From Mycolicibacterium austroafricanum (GTDB taxonomy: Bacteria > Actinomycetota > Actinomycetes > Mycobacteriales > Mycobacteriaceae): a DNA stretch of 64,000 nt. The position numbers and the translations under genes are program-made. The DNA lies in contig NZ_HG964455.1 in the NCBI RefSeq assembly GCF_000612725.1, positions 62,001 through 126,000 of the forward strand, written 5' to 3'. The notes beneath the pieces were generated by a model that saw only the letters and a list, made by a program, of their open reading frames with translations, was not told the DNA's origin and did no database searches. This document shows, piece by piece, positions 17,526 to 25,456 of this stretch (position 1 is the first letter of the stretch; each line of letters begins with the position of its first letter).

Positions 17526-17539
17526 TGTGAGCGTTAACA
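17526..17539. promoter_or_regulatory. LacI-type operator O3, between ChvE-like gene and regulator
   Basis: Sequence TGTGAGCGTTAACA, identical to O5 before araB. It lies 40 nt upstream of the ChvE-like start and 107 nt upstream of the divergent LacI-type gene. A weaker half-site with GCGCTCACG is at 17562-17570. It probably controls both divergent genes. Confidence 0.65.
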
Positions 17540-17645
17540 TTGCGGGGATCAGTATGTGATGGCGCTCACGTCGTTGTCAACGCCACTTCGACACGGCGAA
17601 CGCCGGAAGGCCATCGCACGAGGTCGGGAGGGCTACATTCGGAGC

Positions 17646-18674
17646 GTGCCACCACCCCGTGAAAGAACCGGACGCCACGTCAGCATGTTCGACGTGGCCC
17701 GTCTCGCGGGTGTGTCCCATCAGACCGTCTCACGGGTACTCAACGGATCCGACGCGGTGCGGGAATCGACGCGCCAACGCGTCACCGAGGCGATCGACCA
17801 ACTCGGGTACCGGCGCAACCTCGCGGCGCGCGCGCTGGTCACCCGCCGCACGGCCACGATCGGCGTCATCTGCTTCAACACCACACTGTTCGGCCCGGCC
17901 AGCATGCTCTACGCAATCGAACAGGCGGCCACCGAGGCAGGTTTTTTCGTCAGCGTCGCCACCGATTCGACAGTGGACAGCACCACCCTTCCCCGCGCCT
18001 TGCGCCGGCTGGAGGAACAGTCCGTGGAAGGCGTCATCGTCATCGCGCCACTGGCGGCCAACCGGGAAGCCCTACGCGCTCTTCGGAATCCGGTTCCCGT
18101 TGTCGCGGTGGACGCGACGCCGGGGCTGGGAATCCCGGTCGTCGGCGTCGACCAGGTCGACGGTGCCCGGCAGATGACCCGTCACCTGCTCGACGGCGGC
18201 GCCACCACGGTGTGGCACGTCGCGGGCGCCGCGGAGTGGACCGAGACCGACGCGCGGCTCGCCGGCTGGCGCAGCGAACTCCTCGAGCACGGCCGTGCGG
18301 TACCCGAGCCTCTGCGCGGCGACTGGACGCCGCGTTCGGGTTACCTCGCCGGGCTCGAACTGGGCGCCGACCCGTCCGTGGAAGCCGTCTTCGTCGCCAA
18401 CGACCAGATGGCGCTCGGCGTGCTGCGGGGCCTGGCCGAATCGGGTCGCTCGGTGCCCGGCGACGTGCTGGTGGGCGGATTCGACGACGTTCCCGAGTCC
18501 GAGTTCTACTGCCCGCCGTTGACCACCGTGCGGCAGGACTTCGCGTCGGTGGGACGCCGCAGCGTCGACCTTCTCGTCGAGGAGATCGAGCGCGCGGCGA
18601 ACGGGGAGGCCTCGGCATCGACGGCGGTCATCCCGGCCGAACTCATCGTGCGGCAGAGCTCGCGCAGGCGCTGA
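17646..18674 (+). CDS. LacI-family sugar regulator (second copy)
   Basis: Transcription factor of 342 residues. The helix-turn-helix MFDVARLAGVSHQTVSRVLN shares its recognition helix SHQTVSRV with the first LacI-type gene, and the sensor domain is also similar (NDQMALGVLRGLAESG; FVANDQMA in both), so the two are paralogues. I chose the GTG at 17646, 4 nt after CGGAG; the frame is open 30 codons upstream. It is divergent from the ChvE operon and lies directly before araB-araD. It likely represses these units through the shared operators. Confidence 0.93.
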   Translation: MPPPRERTGRHVSMFDVARLAGVSHQTVSRVLNGSDAVRESTRQRVTEAIDQLGYRRNLAARALVTRRTATIGVICFNTTLFGPASMLYAIEQAATEAGFFVSVATDSTVDSTTLPRALRRLEEQSVEGVIVIAPLAANREALRALRNPVPVVAVDATPGLGIPVVGVDQVDGARQMTRHLLDGGATTVWHVAGAAEWTETDARLAGWRSELLEHGRAVPEPLRGDWTPRSGYLAGLELGADPSVEAVFVANDQMALGVLRGLAESGRSVPGDVLVGGFDDVPESEFYCPPLTTVRQDFASVGRRSVDLLVEEIERAANGEASASTAVIPAELIVRQSSRRR

Positions 18675-18705
18675 GCGCGAAGTCACCGCATTGACCCCCG
18701 CGGAA

Positions 18706-18719
18706 TGTTATCGCTAACA
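18706..18719. promoter_or_regulatory. LacI-type operator O4, upstream of araB
   Basis: Sequence TGTTATCGCTAACA, a 14-bp near-palindrome around CG. It abuts O5; the two centres are 14 bp apart, so two dimers would sit on nearly adjacent faces of the helix. Confidence 0.65.
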
Positions 18720-18733
18720 TGTGAGCGTTAACA
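18720..18733. promoter_or_regulatory. LacI-type operator O5, upstream of araB
   Basis: Sequence TGTGAGCGTTAACA, identical to O3. It directly follows O4 and ends 24 nt before the small leader reading frame that leads into araB. Confidence 0.65.
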
Positions 18734-18757
18734 CATCTGCATCCAGAAGGTGTCGTC

Positions 18758-18808
18758 ATGCCGCAGCGTTGCCCCACCGATTCGACCGATCGCGCCGGTG
18801 CACCATGA
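18758..18808 (+). CDS. Possible 16-residue leader peptide coupled to araB
   Basis: An ATG 7 nt after AGAAGG opens a 16-codon frame, MPQRCPTDSTDRAGAP, whose TGA overlaps the araB ATG (ATGA). araB itself has no good ribosome binding site, whereas this small frame does. It may therefore deliver ribosomes to araB by translational coupling. The peptide resembles nothing I know, and the arrangement could be chance. Confidence 0.4.
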   Translation: MPQRCPTDSTDRAGAP

Positions 18809-20478
18809 CCGGACCCGAAAAGTACACCGTAGGAATCGATTTCGGCACGCTGTCGGGACGCGCCCTGGTCGTCCGGGTGTCCGACGGGGCCGAGCTGGGC
18901 AGCGCCGAGCATGCCTATCGGCACGCCGTCATCACCGACCACCTGCCGGGTCGGCCCGACACCGAGCTGCCGCCCGACTATGCGCTGCAGGTGCCTGCCG
19001 ACTACCTCGAAGTGCTGCGCACCGCCGTCCCCGCCGCGGTGCACCGGGCGGGTGTCGATCCCTCCGACGTCATCGGATTGGCCACTGACTTCACCGCGTG
19101 CACGATGATCCCGACCCGGCACGACGGCACACCGCTGTGCGAGCTGCCCGCGTGGCGCGATCACCGACATGCGTACGCCAAGCTGTGGCGCCACCACGCC
19201 GCGCAGCCGCAGGCCGACCGCATCAATCGGCTCGCCGCGCAGCGCGGTGAGCCGTGGCTGGGCCGCTACGGCGGGCTGATCTCCAGCGAGTGGGAGTTCG
19301 CCAAGGCCCTGGAGATCCTCGACGAGGATCCGGAGCTGTACGCCGCCGTCGAGCGCTGGGTGGAGGCCGCCGACTGGATCGTCTGGCAGCTGTGCGGCAC
19401 CTATCTGCGCAATGTCTGCACCGCCGGATACAAGGCCATCCGGCAGGACGGGCGGTACCCGTCGCGCGAGTTCCTGGCCGCGCTCGATCCGGCGTTCGCC
19501 GACGTCGTCGTCGACAAGATCGACCAACCGATCGGGCGCCTCGGCGACCGGGCGGGCGGGCTCACCGCACAGGCCGCCGAATGGACCGGGCTTCCCGTCG
19601 GCATCCCGGTCGCGGTCGGCAACGTCGACGCCCACGTCACCGCCGCGGCGGCTGACGCTCTGGATCCCGGACGACTGGTCGCCATCATGGGCACCTCGAC
19701 CTGTCACGTCGTCAATGCCGCTGTGATGCAGAAGGTTCCGGGAATGTGTGGCGTCGTCGACGGCGGCATCGTCGACGGCCTGTGGGGGTATGAGGCCGGC
19801 CAGTCCGGCGTCGGGGACATCTTCGCGTGGTTCGTCGAGCACTGTGTCCCGGGCCGCTACGAACGAGAAGCCGAGCGGTCCGGCCGCACCCTGCACGAGC
19901 ACCTCACCGCGCTCGCCGCCGCCCAGCACGTCGGCCAGCACGGACTGATCGCGCTGGACTGGCACAGCGGCAACCGGTCGGTGCTCGTCGATCACCGGCT
20001 CTCGGGGGTGATGGTGGGCCAGACACTGGCCACCACCTGTGTCGACCAGTACCGGGCACTACTGGAGGCCACCGCGTTCGGGACCAGGGTGATCGTGGAA
20101 ACGCTGCAGCGCCATGGTGTTCCGATCATCGAGCTGGTGGTCGCAGGCGGGCTGGTGAAGAACGAGCTCCTGATGCAGATCTACGCCGACGTCACCGGCC
20201 TGCCACTGTCGTGCGTGCCGTCGGCGCAGGCGCCCGCACTCGGATCCGCCATCCACGCCGCCACCGCGGCCGGCGCCTACCCGTCGGTGCGCGAGGCGGC
20301 CGCGCGGATGGGGCGCCGCCGGCAGCGCGCCTTCGCGCCGATACCGGCCAACGTCGAGCGCTACGACGCCCTCTACGCCAAATACCTGGCGCTGCACGAC
20401 TATTTCGGACGCGAGAACACGATGATGCGCGAACTGCGCGAGGCCAACCTGAATCCGAACGTGGGAGCACTCACATGA
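18805..20478 (+). CDS. araB: L-ribulokinase
   Basis: Phosphorylates L-ribulose to L-ribulose 5-phosphate. It is a FGGY-family carbohydrate kinase of 557 residues, the usual AraB length. The N-terminal phosphate-binding motif is YTVGIDFGTLSGRALVV (8-24). Substrate-side segments TDFTACTMIP and the C-terminal GGLVKNELLMQIYADVTG nucleotide region are intact. The ATG at 18805 was chosen because the frame's earlier GTG lies within operator O5. A coupled leader frame ends on this start. The stop overlaps araD (ATGA). Confidence 0.95.
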   Translation: MTGPEKYTVGIDFGTLSGRALVVRVSDGAELGSAEHAYRHAVITDHLPGRPDTELPPDYALQVPADYLEVLRTAVPAAVHRAGVDPSDVIGLATDFTACTMIPTRHDGTPLCELPAWRDHRHAYAKLWRHHAAQPQADRINRLAAQRGEPWLGRYGGLISSEWEFAKALEILDEDPELYAAVERWVEAADWIVWQLCGTYLRNVCTAGYKAIRQDGRYPSREFLAALDPAFADVVVDKIDQPIGRLGDRAGGLTAQAAEWTGLPVGIPVAVGNVDAHVTAAAADALDPGRLVAIMGTSTCHVVNAAVMQKVPGMCGVVDGGIVDGLWGYEAGQSGVGDIFAWFVEHCVPGRYEREAERSGRTLHEHLTALAAAQHVGQHGLIALDWHSGNRSVLVDHRLSGVMVGQTLATTCVDQYRALLEATAFGTRVIVETLQRHGVPIIELVVAGGLVKNELLMQIYADVTGLPLSCVPSAQAPALGSAIHAATAAGAYPSVREAAARMGRRRQRAFAPIPANVERYDALYAKYLALHDYFGRENTMMRELREANLNPNVGALT

Positions 20479-21167
20479 CCCTCACCCTGTCCCCGGACGT
20501 GCAGGACGCGATCGCTGCCCTGCGCGACCAGTTGTGCACACTGCATGCCGAACTCACCCGCTACCAGTTGGTGATCTGGACCGCAGGCAACGTCTCGGCG
20601 CGGGTGCCCGGATCGGATCTGATGGTGATCAAACCCTCTGGGGTGCCCTATGATTCGCTCACCCCGGGCCACATGGTGGTGTGCGATCTGGACGGCCGCG
20701 CGGTGGCCGGCGAGCTGTCGCCGTCCTCGGACACCGCCGCACACGCCTACGTATACCGGCACATGCCCGACGTCGGTGGGGTGGTGCACACCCACTCGAC
20801 CTATGCCACGGCGTGGGCGGCGCGCGGCGAGCCCATCCCGTGCGTGCTGACGATGATCGCCGACGAGTTCGGTGGCGATATTCCGGTGGGCCCGTTCGCC
20901 GTCATCGGCGACGACTCCATCGGGCGGGGCATCGTGGCGACCCTGGCGCGCAGCAACTCACCGGCGGTACTGATGCGCAATCACGGCCCGTTCACCGTCG
21001 GCGGCACCGCCCGCGACGCGGTCAAGGCCGCGGTCATGCTGGAGGATGTCGCCCGCACGGTCCACATCAGCCGACAGCTGGGCGCTCCGCTGCCCATCGA
21101 GACCGCCGACATCGACCGGTTGCACCGCCGCTACCAGAACGCCTACGGGCAGACCGGCGGCAACTGA
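20475..21167 (+). CDS. araD: L-ribulose-5-phosphate 4-epimerase
   Basis: Converts L-ribulose 5-phosphate to D-xylulose 5-phosphate, feeding arabinose carbon into the pentose phosphate pathway. It is a class II aldolase/epimerase of 230 residues. GNVSARVPGSDLMVIKPSG is the phosphate-binding region, and the zinc ligands lie in HTHSTYATAWA and in MRNHGPFTVG. The start ATG overlaps the araB stop. It faces xerC with only 13 nt between their stops. Confidence 0.94.
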   Translation: MTLTLSPDVQDAIAALRDQLCTLHAELTRYQLVIWTAGNVSARVPGSDLMVIKPSGVPYDSLTPGHMVVCDLDGRAVAGELSPSSDTAAHAYVYRHMPDVGGVVHTHSTYATAWAARGEPIPCVLTMIADEFGGDIPVGPFAVIGDDSIGRGIVATLARSNSPAVLMRNHGPFTVGGTARDAVKAAVMLEDVARTVHISRQLGAPLPIETADIDRLHRRYQNAYGQTGGN

Positions 21168-21180
21168 CTGTCGCGCCCCG

Positions 21181-22191
21181 TCAGGCGCGGGGGTGGGCCT
21201 GGTCGTGCACGGCTCGGAGCCGCGCCACGGTGACGTGGGTGTAGAGCTGGGTGGTGGCCAGCGACGAATGGCCGAGCAGCTCCTGCACCACCCGCAGATC
21301 GGCGCCGCCCTCGAGCAGGTGGGTCGCGGCGCTGTGCCGCAGGCCGTGCGGCCCGATGTCGGGGGCGCCGCTGACGGCGGCCATCGTCTGGTGCACGACG
21401 GTGCGCGCCTGCCTGGGGTCCAGCCGGCCGCCGCGGGCGCCGAGCAGCAGCGCCGCACCGGAACCAGCGGTGACCAGCGCGGGCCTGCCCTCGGACAGCC
21501 ACGCGGTCAGGGCGGCGTGCGCGGGATCGCCGTACGGCACGGTCCTCTGCTTGTTGCCTTTGCCCAGCACCCGTAACAGCCGGCGCGCAGTGTCGACGTC
21601 ATCGATGTCCAGCCCGCACAGCTCGCTGACGCGAATACCGGTGGCGTAGAGCATCTCCACAATCAACCGGTCCCGCAGGGCCAACGGATCCCCCTGCTGC
21701 GCACCTGATTTCGCGGCGTCCATGGCCTCACGTGCCTGGTCCTGACGGAGCACCGAGGGGAGGGTGCGGCGGGCCTTGGGCACCTGCAGCCGGGCCGCCG
21801 GATCCTCGGTCATCAGGCCCCGGCGCACCGCCCACGCGGTGAAGGTCTTCACCGCCGAGGTGCGGCGGGCCAGCGTCGAGCGGGCGGCCCCGGCCGTCGC
21901 CTGCGCGGCCAGCCAGGACCGAAGCACCGGCAGGGTCAGACCTCGCAGTCCGGTGTCGGGGCGACGATCGGCGAGGAAGTCGAACAACGCCCGCACATCA
22001 CCCAGGTAGGCCCGCCGGGTGTGCTCGGAACGGCCACGTTCGAGCGCGAGGTACTCGTCGAACTCCTCGAGGTAGAGCCCGATTCCCGGGTCGCTGCGCT
22101 CCTGCCCGCCGTGCCCGATTCCCGGGTCGCTGCGCTCCTGCCCGCCGTGCCCGATTCCCGGGTCGCTGCGCTCCTGCCCGCCGGTCTGCAC
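21181..22191 (-). CDS. xerC: Tyrosine recombinase XerC with N-terminal repeats
   Basis: Site-specific recombinase that resolves chromosome dimers at dif with XerD. The SAM-like N-terminal domain begins near LEEFDEYLALERGRSEHTRRAY. The catalytic domain carries Arg in ATGIRVSELCGL, HGLRHSAATHLLEGG, the second His in LGHSSLATTQ, and Tyr in LYTHV. I can find no start codon close to the domain. The nearest is the GTG at 22191, which places about 2.9 copies of the 12-residue unit GGQERSDPGIGH before it, giving 336 residues against about 300 for the family. The start is uncertain because the repeat may have overrun the original one. Confidence 0.9.
   Translation of the reverse strand: MQTGGQERSDPGIGHGGQERSDPGIGHGGQERSDPGIGLYLEEFDEYLALERGRSEHTRRAYLGDVRALFDFLADRRPDTGLRGLTLPVLRSWLAAQATAGAARSTLARRTSAVKTFTAWAVRRGLMTEDPAARLQVPKARRTLPSVLRQDQAREAMDAAKSGAQQGDPLALRDRLIVEMLYATGIRVSELCGLDIDDVDTARRLLRVLGKGNKQRTVPYGDPAHAALTAWLSEGRPALVTAGSGAALLLGARGGRLDPRQARTVVHQTMAAVSGAPDIGPHGLRHSAATHLLEGGADLRVVQELLGHSSLATTQLYTHVTVARLRAVHDQAHPRA
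22078..22183. repeat. 36-bp tandem repeat, 2.9 copies
   Basis: Two identical 36-bp units plus a 34-bp third begin at 22078, 22114 and 22150. On the minus strand they encode GGQERSDPGIGH repeats ahead of the XerC domain. A diverged 31-bp copy is at 63765-63795. Confidence 0.92.
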
Positions 22192-22223
22192 TCCCCTACC
22201 GTGGCAGACCGCGGCGCGCGGGG

Positions 22224-23384
22224 TCAGATGACGCGCCGCAATGTGTCCGGGGTGAGATCTGCGAGGCTGCGGTAGCCGTCGACGGCCATGATCAGATCCG
22301 CCTCGGCCAGCAGCGAGCGCAGCACGTGCACGATGCCGTCCTCGCCTCCGATGGCCAGACCGTAGGCGTAGGGCCGGCCCACCCCGACAGCAGTGGCGCC
22401 CAATGCGAGCGCCTTGACGATGTCGGCGCCGCTGCGGATCCCGGAGTCGAAGAGCACCGGCAGTCCGTCGGCGGCCTCGACCACGCCGGGCAGGCAGTCG
22501 AGCGCGGGCAGACCACCGTTGGCCTGGCGACCCCCGTGGGTGGAGCAGTAAATGCCGTCGACACCGGCGTCTTTGGCGCGGCGGACGTCGTCGGGGTGAC
22601 ACAGCCCCTTGAGCACCAGCGGCAGGTCGGTCAGCGACCGCAGCCACGGCAGATCCTCCCAGGTCAGCGCATTGCCAAACTGCGCGACCCACTGCAGCAC
22701 CGCAGCCTGCATGTTCTCCTCGGGCGGCTGGGACAAGGCGGCGCGGAACACCGGATCGCTGGTGTAGTTGGCCAGGCAGCGGCCCCGCAGCTGCGGGAAG
22801 TTCGACATCGCCAGGTCGCGGGGTCGCCAGCCGGGGATCCAGGTGTCGAGCGTGACGATGATCGCCTTGTACCCCGCGGCTTCTGCGCGGTCGACCAGGC
22901 TGGCCGCCAGGTCCCGGTCGGTCGGCGTGTAGAGCTGGAAAAAGCCCGGGGTGTCACCGAATTCGGCGGCGACGTCCTCCAGCGGATCCTCGGTGAGCGT
23001 GGAGACGGTCATCGGCACCCCGGTGCGGGCCGCGGCGCGGGCCGCCGCCAGATCGCCGTGCCCGTTCTGCGAGCAGATCCCGATGACGCCGATCGGCGCC
23101 ATGAACAGCGGCGAGGGCAGCGTCATCCCGAACAGGTCGACGGTCAGGTCGCGCTCGGTGGCGCCGACAAGCATCCGCGGTATCAGGCCCCAACGGTCGA
23201 AAGCGGTCCGGTTGGCGCGCTGGGTCTGCTCGTCGCCCGCGCCGCCCACGACGTAGGACCACACCGACGGCGGCATCGCCGACTCGGCCTTGGCCTCCCA
23301 GCCGGCGTAGTCCATGGGAAGGTTCGGCAGGACACCGGACAGGCCCTGCAGGTAGATCTCGAGCTGGTAGTTGCCGAAGGTCAT
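22224..23384 (-). CDS. Lactate 2-monooxygenase-like FMN protein
   Basis: An alpha-hydroxy acid oxidase family flavoenzyme of 386 residues that closely follows the M. smegmatis lactate 2-monooxygenase pattern (NYQLEIYLQGLSG, GGAGDEQTQRAN, LIPRMLVGATERDL). FMN and catalytic regions are present: APIGVIGICSQNG, Tyr in FFQLYTPTDRD, Lys in LVLKGLCHPDD, His/Arg in CSTHGGRQANGG, and the DSGIRSGADIVKAL phosphate site. It would oxidise L-lactate or a similar 2-hydroxy acid. The ATG at 23384 has AGGCGG upstream; longer starts are unsupported. It lies 32 nt before xerC. Confidence 0.88.
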   Translation of the reverse strand: MTFGNYQLEIYLQGLSGVLPNLPMDYAGWEAKAESAMPPSVWSYVVGGAGDEQTQRANRTAFDRWGLIPRMLVGATERDLTVDLFGMTLPSPLFMAPIGVIGICSQNGHGDLAAARAAARTGVPMTVSTLTEDPLEDVAAEFGDTPGFFQLYTPTDRDLAASLVDRAEAAGYKAIIVTLDTWIPGWRPRDLAMSNFPQLRGRCLANYTSDPVFRAALSQPPEENMQAAVLQWVAQFGNALTWEDLPWLRSLTDLPLVLKGLCHPDDVRRAKDAGVDGIYCSTHGGRQANGGLPALDCLPGVVEAADGLPVLFDSGIRSGADIVKALALGATAVGVGRPYAYGLAIGGEDGIVHVLRSLLAEADLIMAVDGYRSLADLTPDTLRRVI

Positions 23385-23421
23385 GCCGCCTAGCGTGCCA
23401 TCGACGCCCGGCTTCACACCG

Positions 23422-24267
23422 CTATTTCGCCTCGGCCTCGGCGAGTTCGCGCTTCCACTGCCGGAACGTCTCCTCGGTGCGACCCCGCCGCCAGTATCCG
23501 GAGATCGACGACGCCCACTTGGCGTCGACACCCCGTTCCTTGCGGATGTAGGGCCGCAGGTTGTGCATCACCGCCTGGGCCTCGCCGTGGATGAACACCT
23601 GAACCTGCCCCGGCAGCCACGGCGCCTCCTTGACCGCTGCGATCAACGGCGCGTGGTCGCCGGCGCTGTCCTCGGGCGCCAGGTCGGCACGGCCGCCGCG
23701 GTAGACCCACGACACGTCGACACCGGCGGGCGCCTTGAGCTCGATCTCGTCGTCCGGGCCGGCGACCTCGATGAAGACCTTGCCGATCGCATTGTCGGGC
23801 AACGCTTCCAACGCGGCGCTGATTGCGGGCAGGGCCGACTCGTCACCGGCGAAAAGGTACCAGTCGGCGGCAGGGTCGGGCGCATACGCGCCGCTCGGGC
23901 CCATCACGAACAGCCGCCGGCCAGGGGTTGCCGACGCCGCCCACGGACCGGCGACGCCGTGCTCGCCGTGCACGACGAAGTCGACGGTGATCTCGCGTTG
24001 CGCGGGGTCGGCGTGGCGGACCGTGTACGTGCGCACGACCGGCCGATGCTGGGGCGGCAGCGCGTCGAAGCTGTCCAGCGTCAGAGGCTGCTCTAACGAC
24101 GACACGTCGACGTCGTCGCCGACGAACACCAACTTGACGTAGGAGTCCGTGAAATCACTGGGGGTGAACGTGTCGAAACCGTTGCCGCCGAGCACAACTC
24201 GTACGACATGGGGGGCCAGTTGCTCGGTGCGCACCACCTCGAAGGTGTGCACGGGACGTCCTGCCAC
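23422..24267 (-). CDS. Siderophore-interacting FAD-binding reductase
   Basis: Cytoplasmic ferric-siderophore reductase family (ViuB/SIP; counterpart of Rv2895c), 281 residues. The FAD-binding RTYTVR motif lies in the N-terminal barrel, and the C-terminal SIP domain includes LFAGDESALPAISAALEALP and SSISGYWRRGRTEETFRQWKR. It would release iron from imported siderophores using NAD(P)H. I chose the GTG at 24267, preceded by AAAGGAAGTGAA; the open frame upstream is not family-like. Its position between dprA and xerC is conserved in mycobacteria. Confidence 0.92.
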   Translation of the reverse strand: MAGRPVHTFEVVRTEQLAPHVVRVVLGGNGFDTFTPSDFTDSYVKLVFVGDDVDVSSLEQPLTLDSFDALPPQHRPVVRTYTVRHADPAQREITVDFVVHGEHGVAGPWAASATPGRRLFVMGPSGAYAPDPAADWYLFAGDESALPAISAALEALPDNAIGKVFIEVAGPDDEIELKAPAGVDVSWVYRGGRADLAPEDSAGDHAPLIAAVKEAPWLPGQVQVFIHGEAQAVMHNLRPYIRKERGVDAKWASSISGYWRRGRTEETFRQWKRELAEAEAK

Positions 24268-24328
24268 TTCACTTCCTTTGCTCAGCTGTCCTTGACGACT
24301 ATACGAGCGCTCCCCGCGGCACAGGCGG

Positions 24329-25456
24329 CTAGCGTTTGCTGAGCCTCCAGCAGCCGTCCTCCTGCACGGCCATGCCACGGATGCTCAGCATCGCCAGCGG
24401 CGCGAGCACATCTGTCGCGGGCATCCCCGCGGCGACGGCGATCTCATCGACGGTGCGGGTGCCGCGTCCCGGCAACGCCTCGAATACGGTGAGTTCGTCG
24501 TCGTCGAGGTCGTCGACCGTGGCGGCGGGACGCTCGCGATCGGGAGCGAACTCGCCGCTGCGGCCCATCACCTCGACCACCTCGGAGGCACGCGTCACGA
24601 GCTGCGCCTTACCGCCTCGGATCAACTCGTGGCAGCCTATCGACGACGACGAGGTGATGGGCCCAGGCACCGCGCACACCTGCCGGCCCAACGCCTCGGC
24701 CCAAGCTGCCGTGTTGGCCGCGCCGCTGCGCACCCCGGCCTCGACAACCACCGTTGCCCTCCCGAACGCGGCCACCAACCTGTTGCGAGTGAGGAACTGT
24801 CGCCGGGTCGGACGTGTTCCCGGCGGGTACTCACTGACCAGCAGACCATGACGGCCCACCCGGTGCAGCAAGGCGGAATGCCCTGCGGGATAGGGCACAT
24901 CCAGCCCGGAGGCCAGCACCGCCACCGTCTCTCCGTCGGAGGCCAGGGCCGCGCGATGCGCTGCCCCATCGATGCCGTACGCCCCGCCTGACACCACCGC
25001 GACGTTGCGCTCGACCAGTCCCGCCGCGAAGTCCGCGGTGACGTATTCGCCGTACGACGTCGCCGCCCTCGTCCCGACGATCGCGACGCTGCGGTCGGTG
25101 GTGTCGCACAGCTGTGACGGCCCCAGCACCCACAACACCAACGGTGAGAGCGCCTGCGGCCGCTTGTCGCAATCGACGGATCTGAAAGCCATGAACGCCA
25201 GGAACGGCCATTCGTCGTCCTCCGCAGTGATCAGACGACCGCCCATCCGGTCCAGAATTGCCAAATCCTGCTCGGCGCGGTCCACGTCATGCCGCGCTTC
25301 GGTGGCCCGCTTCAGAGCGGGGTCTACATCGCGGCGGCGGATGCGGTCGGCGGTGGCGACCGCGCCTTCCGCGGACACCAGTTCGGCGATACGGCGATTG
25401 GGTGGTTCGGCCACCCTGGACAGGTATGCCCACGCCCGGCGCGTGATCTCGTCCAT
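24329..25456 (-). CDS. dprA: DNA processing protein DprA
   Basis: DprA/Smf, a single-strand-DNA-binding protein that loads RecA on incoming DNA during transformation or conjugative recombination. The Rossmann-like core is clear: SVAIVGTRAATSYG, VVSGGAYGIDGAAHRAAL, GETVAVLASGLDVPYP and FLTRNRLVAAF. A C-terminal winged helix (ELTVFEALPGRGTRTVDEIA) follows. It has 375 residues. The ATG overlaps the stop of the Mg-chelatase-like gene (TGATG), so the two are coupled, as in other mycobacteria. Confidence 0.95.
   Translation of the reverse strand: MDEITRRAWAYLSRVAEPPNRRIAELVSAEGAVATADRIRRRDVDPALKRATEARHDVDRAEQDLAILDRMGGRLITAEDDEWPFLAFMAFRSVDCDKRPQALSPLVLWVLGPSQLCDTTDRSVAIVGTRAATSYGEYVTADFAAGLVERNVAVVSGGAYGIDGAAHRAALASDGETVAVLASGLDVPYPAGHSALLHRVGRHGLLVSEYPPGTRPTRRQFLTRNRLVAAFGRATVVVEAGVRSGAANTAAWAEALGRQVCAVPGPITSSSSIGCHELIRGGKAQLVTRASEVVEVMGRSGEFAPDRERPAATVDDLDDDELTVFEALPGRGTRTVDEIAVAAGMPATDVLAPLAMLSIRGMAVQEDGCWRLSKR

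Noticed and set aside
17557..17570. Sixth full LacI-type operator
   Set aside because: Only the right half (GCGCTCACG) matches; the left half agrees at about four of seven bases, so I list it only as a weak half-site.
22078..22183. CRISPR array
   Set aside because: The units are directly adjacent with no spacers, there are only three, and no cas genes are nearby.
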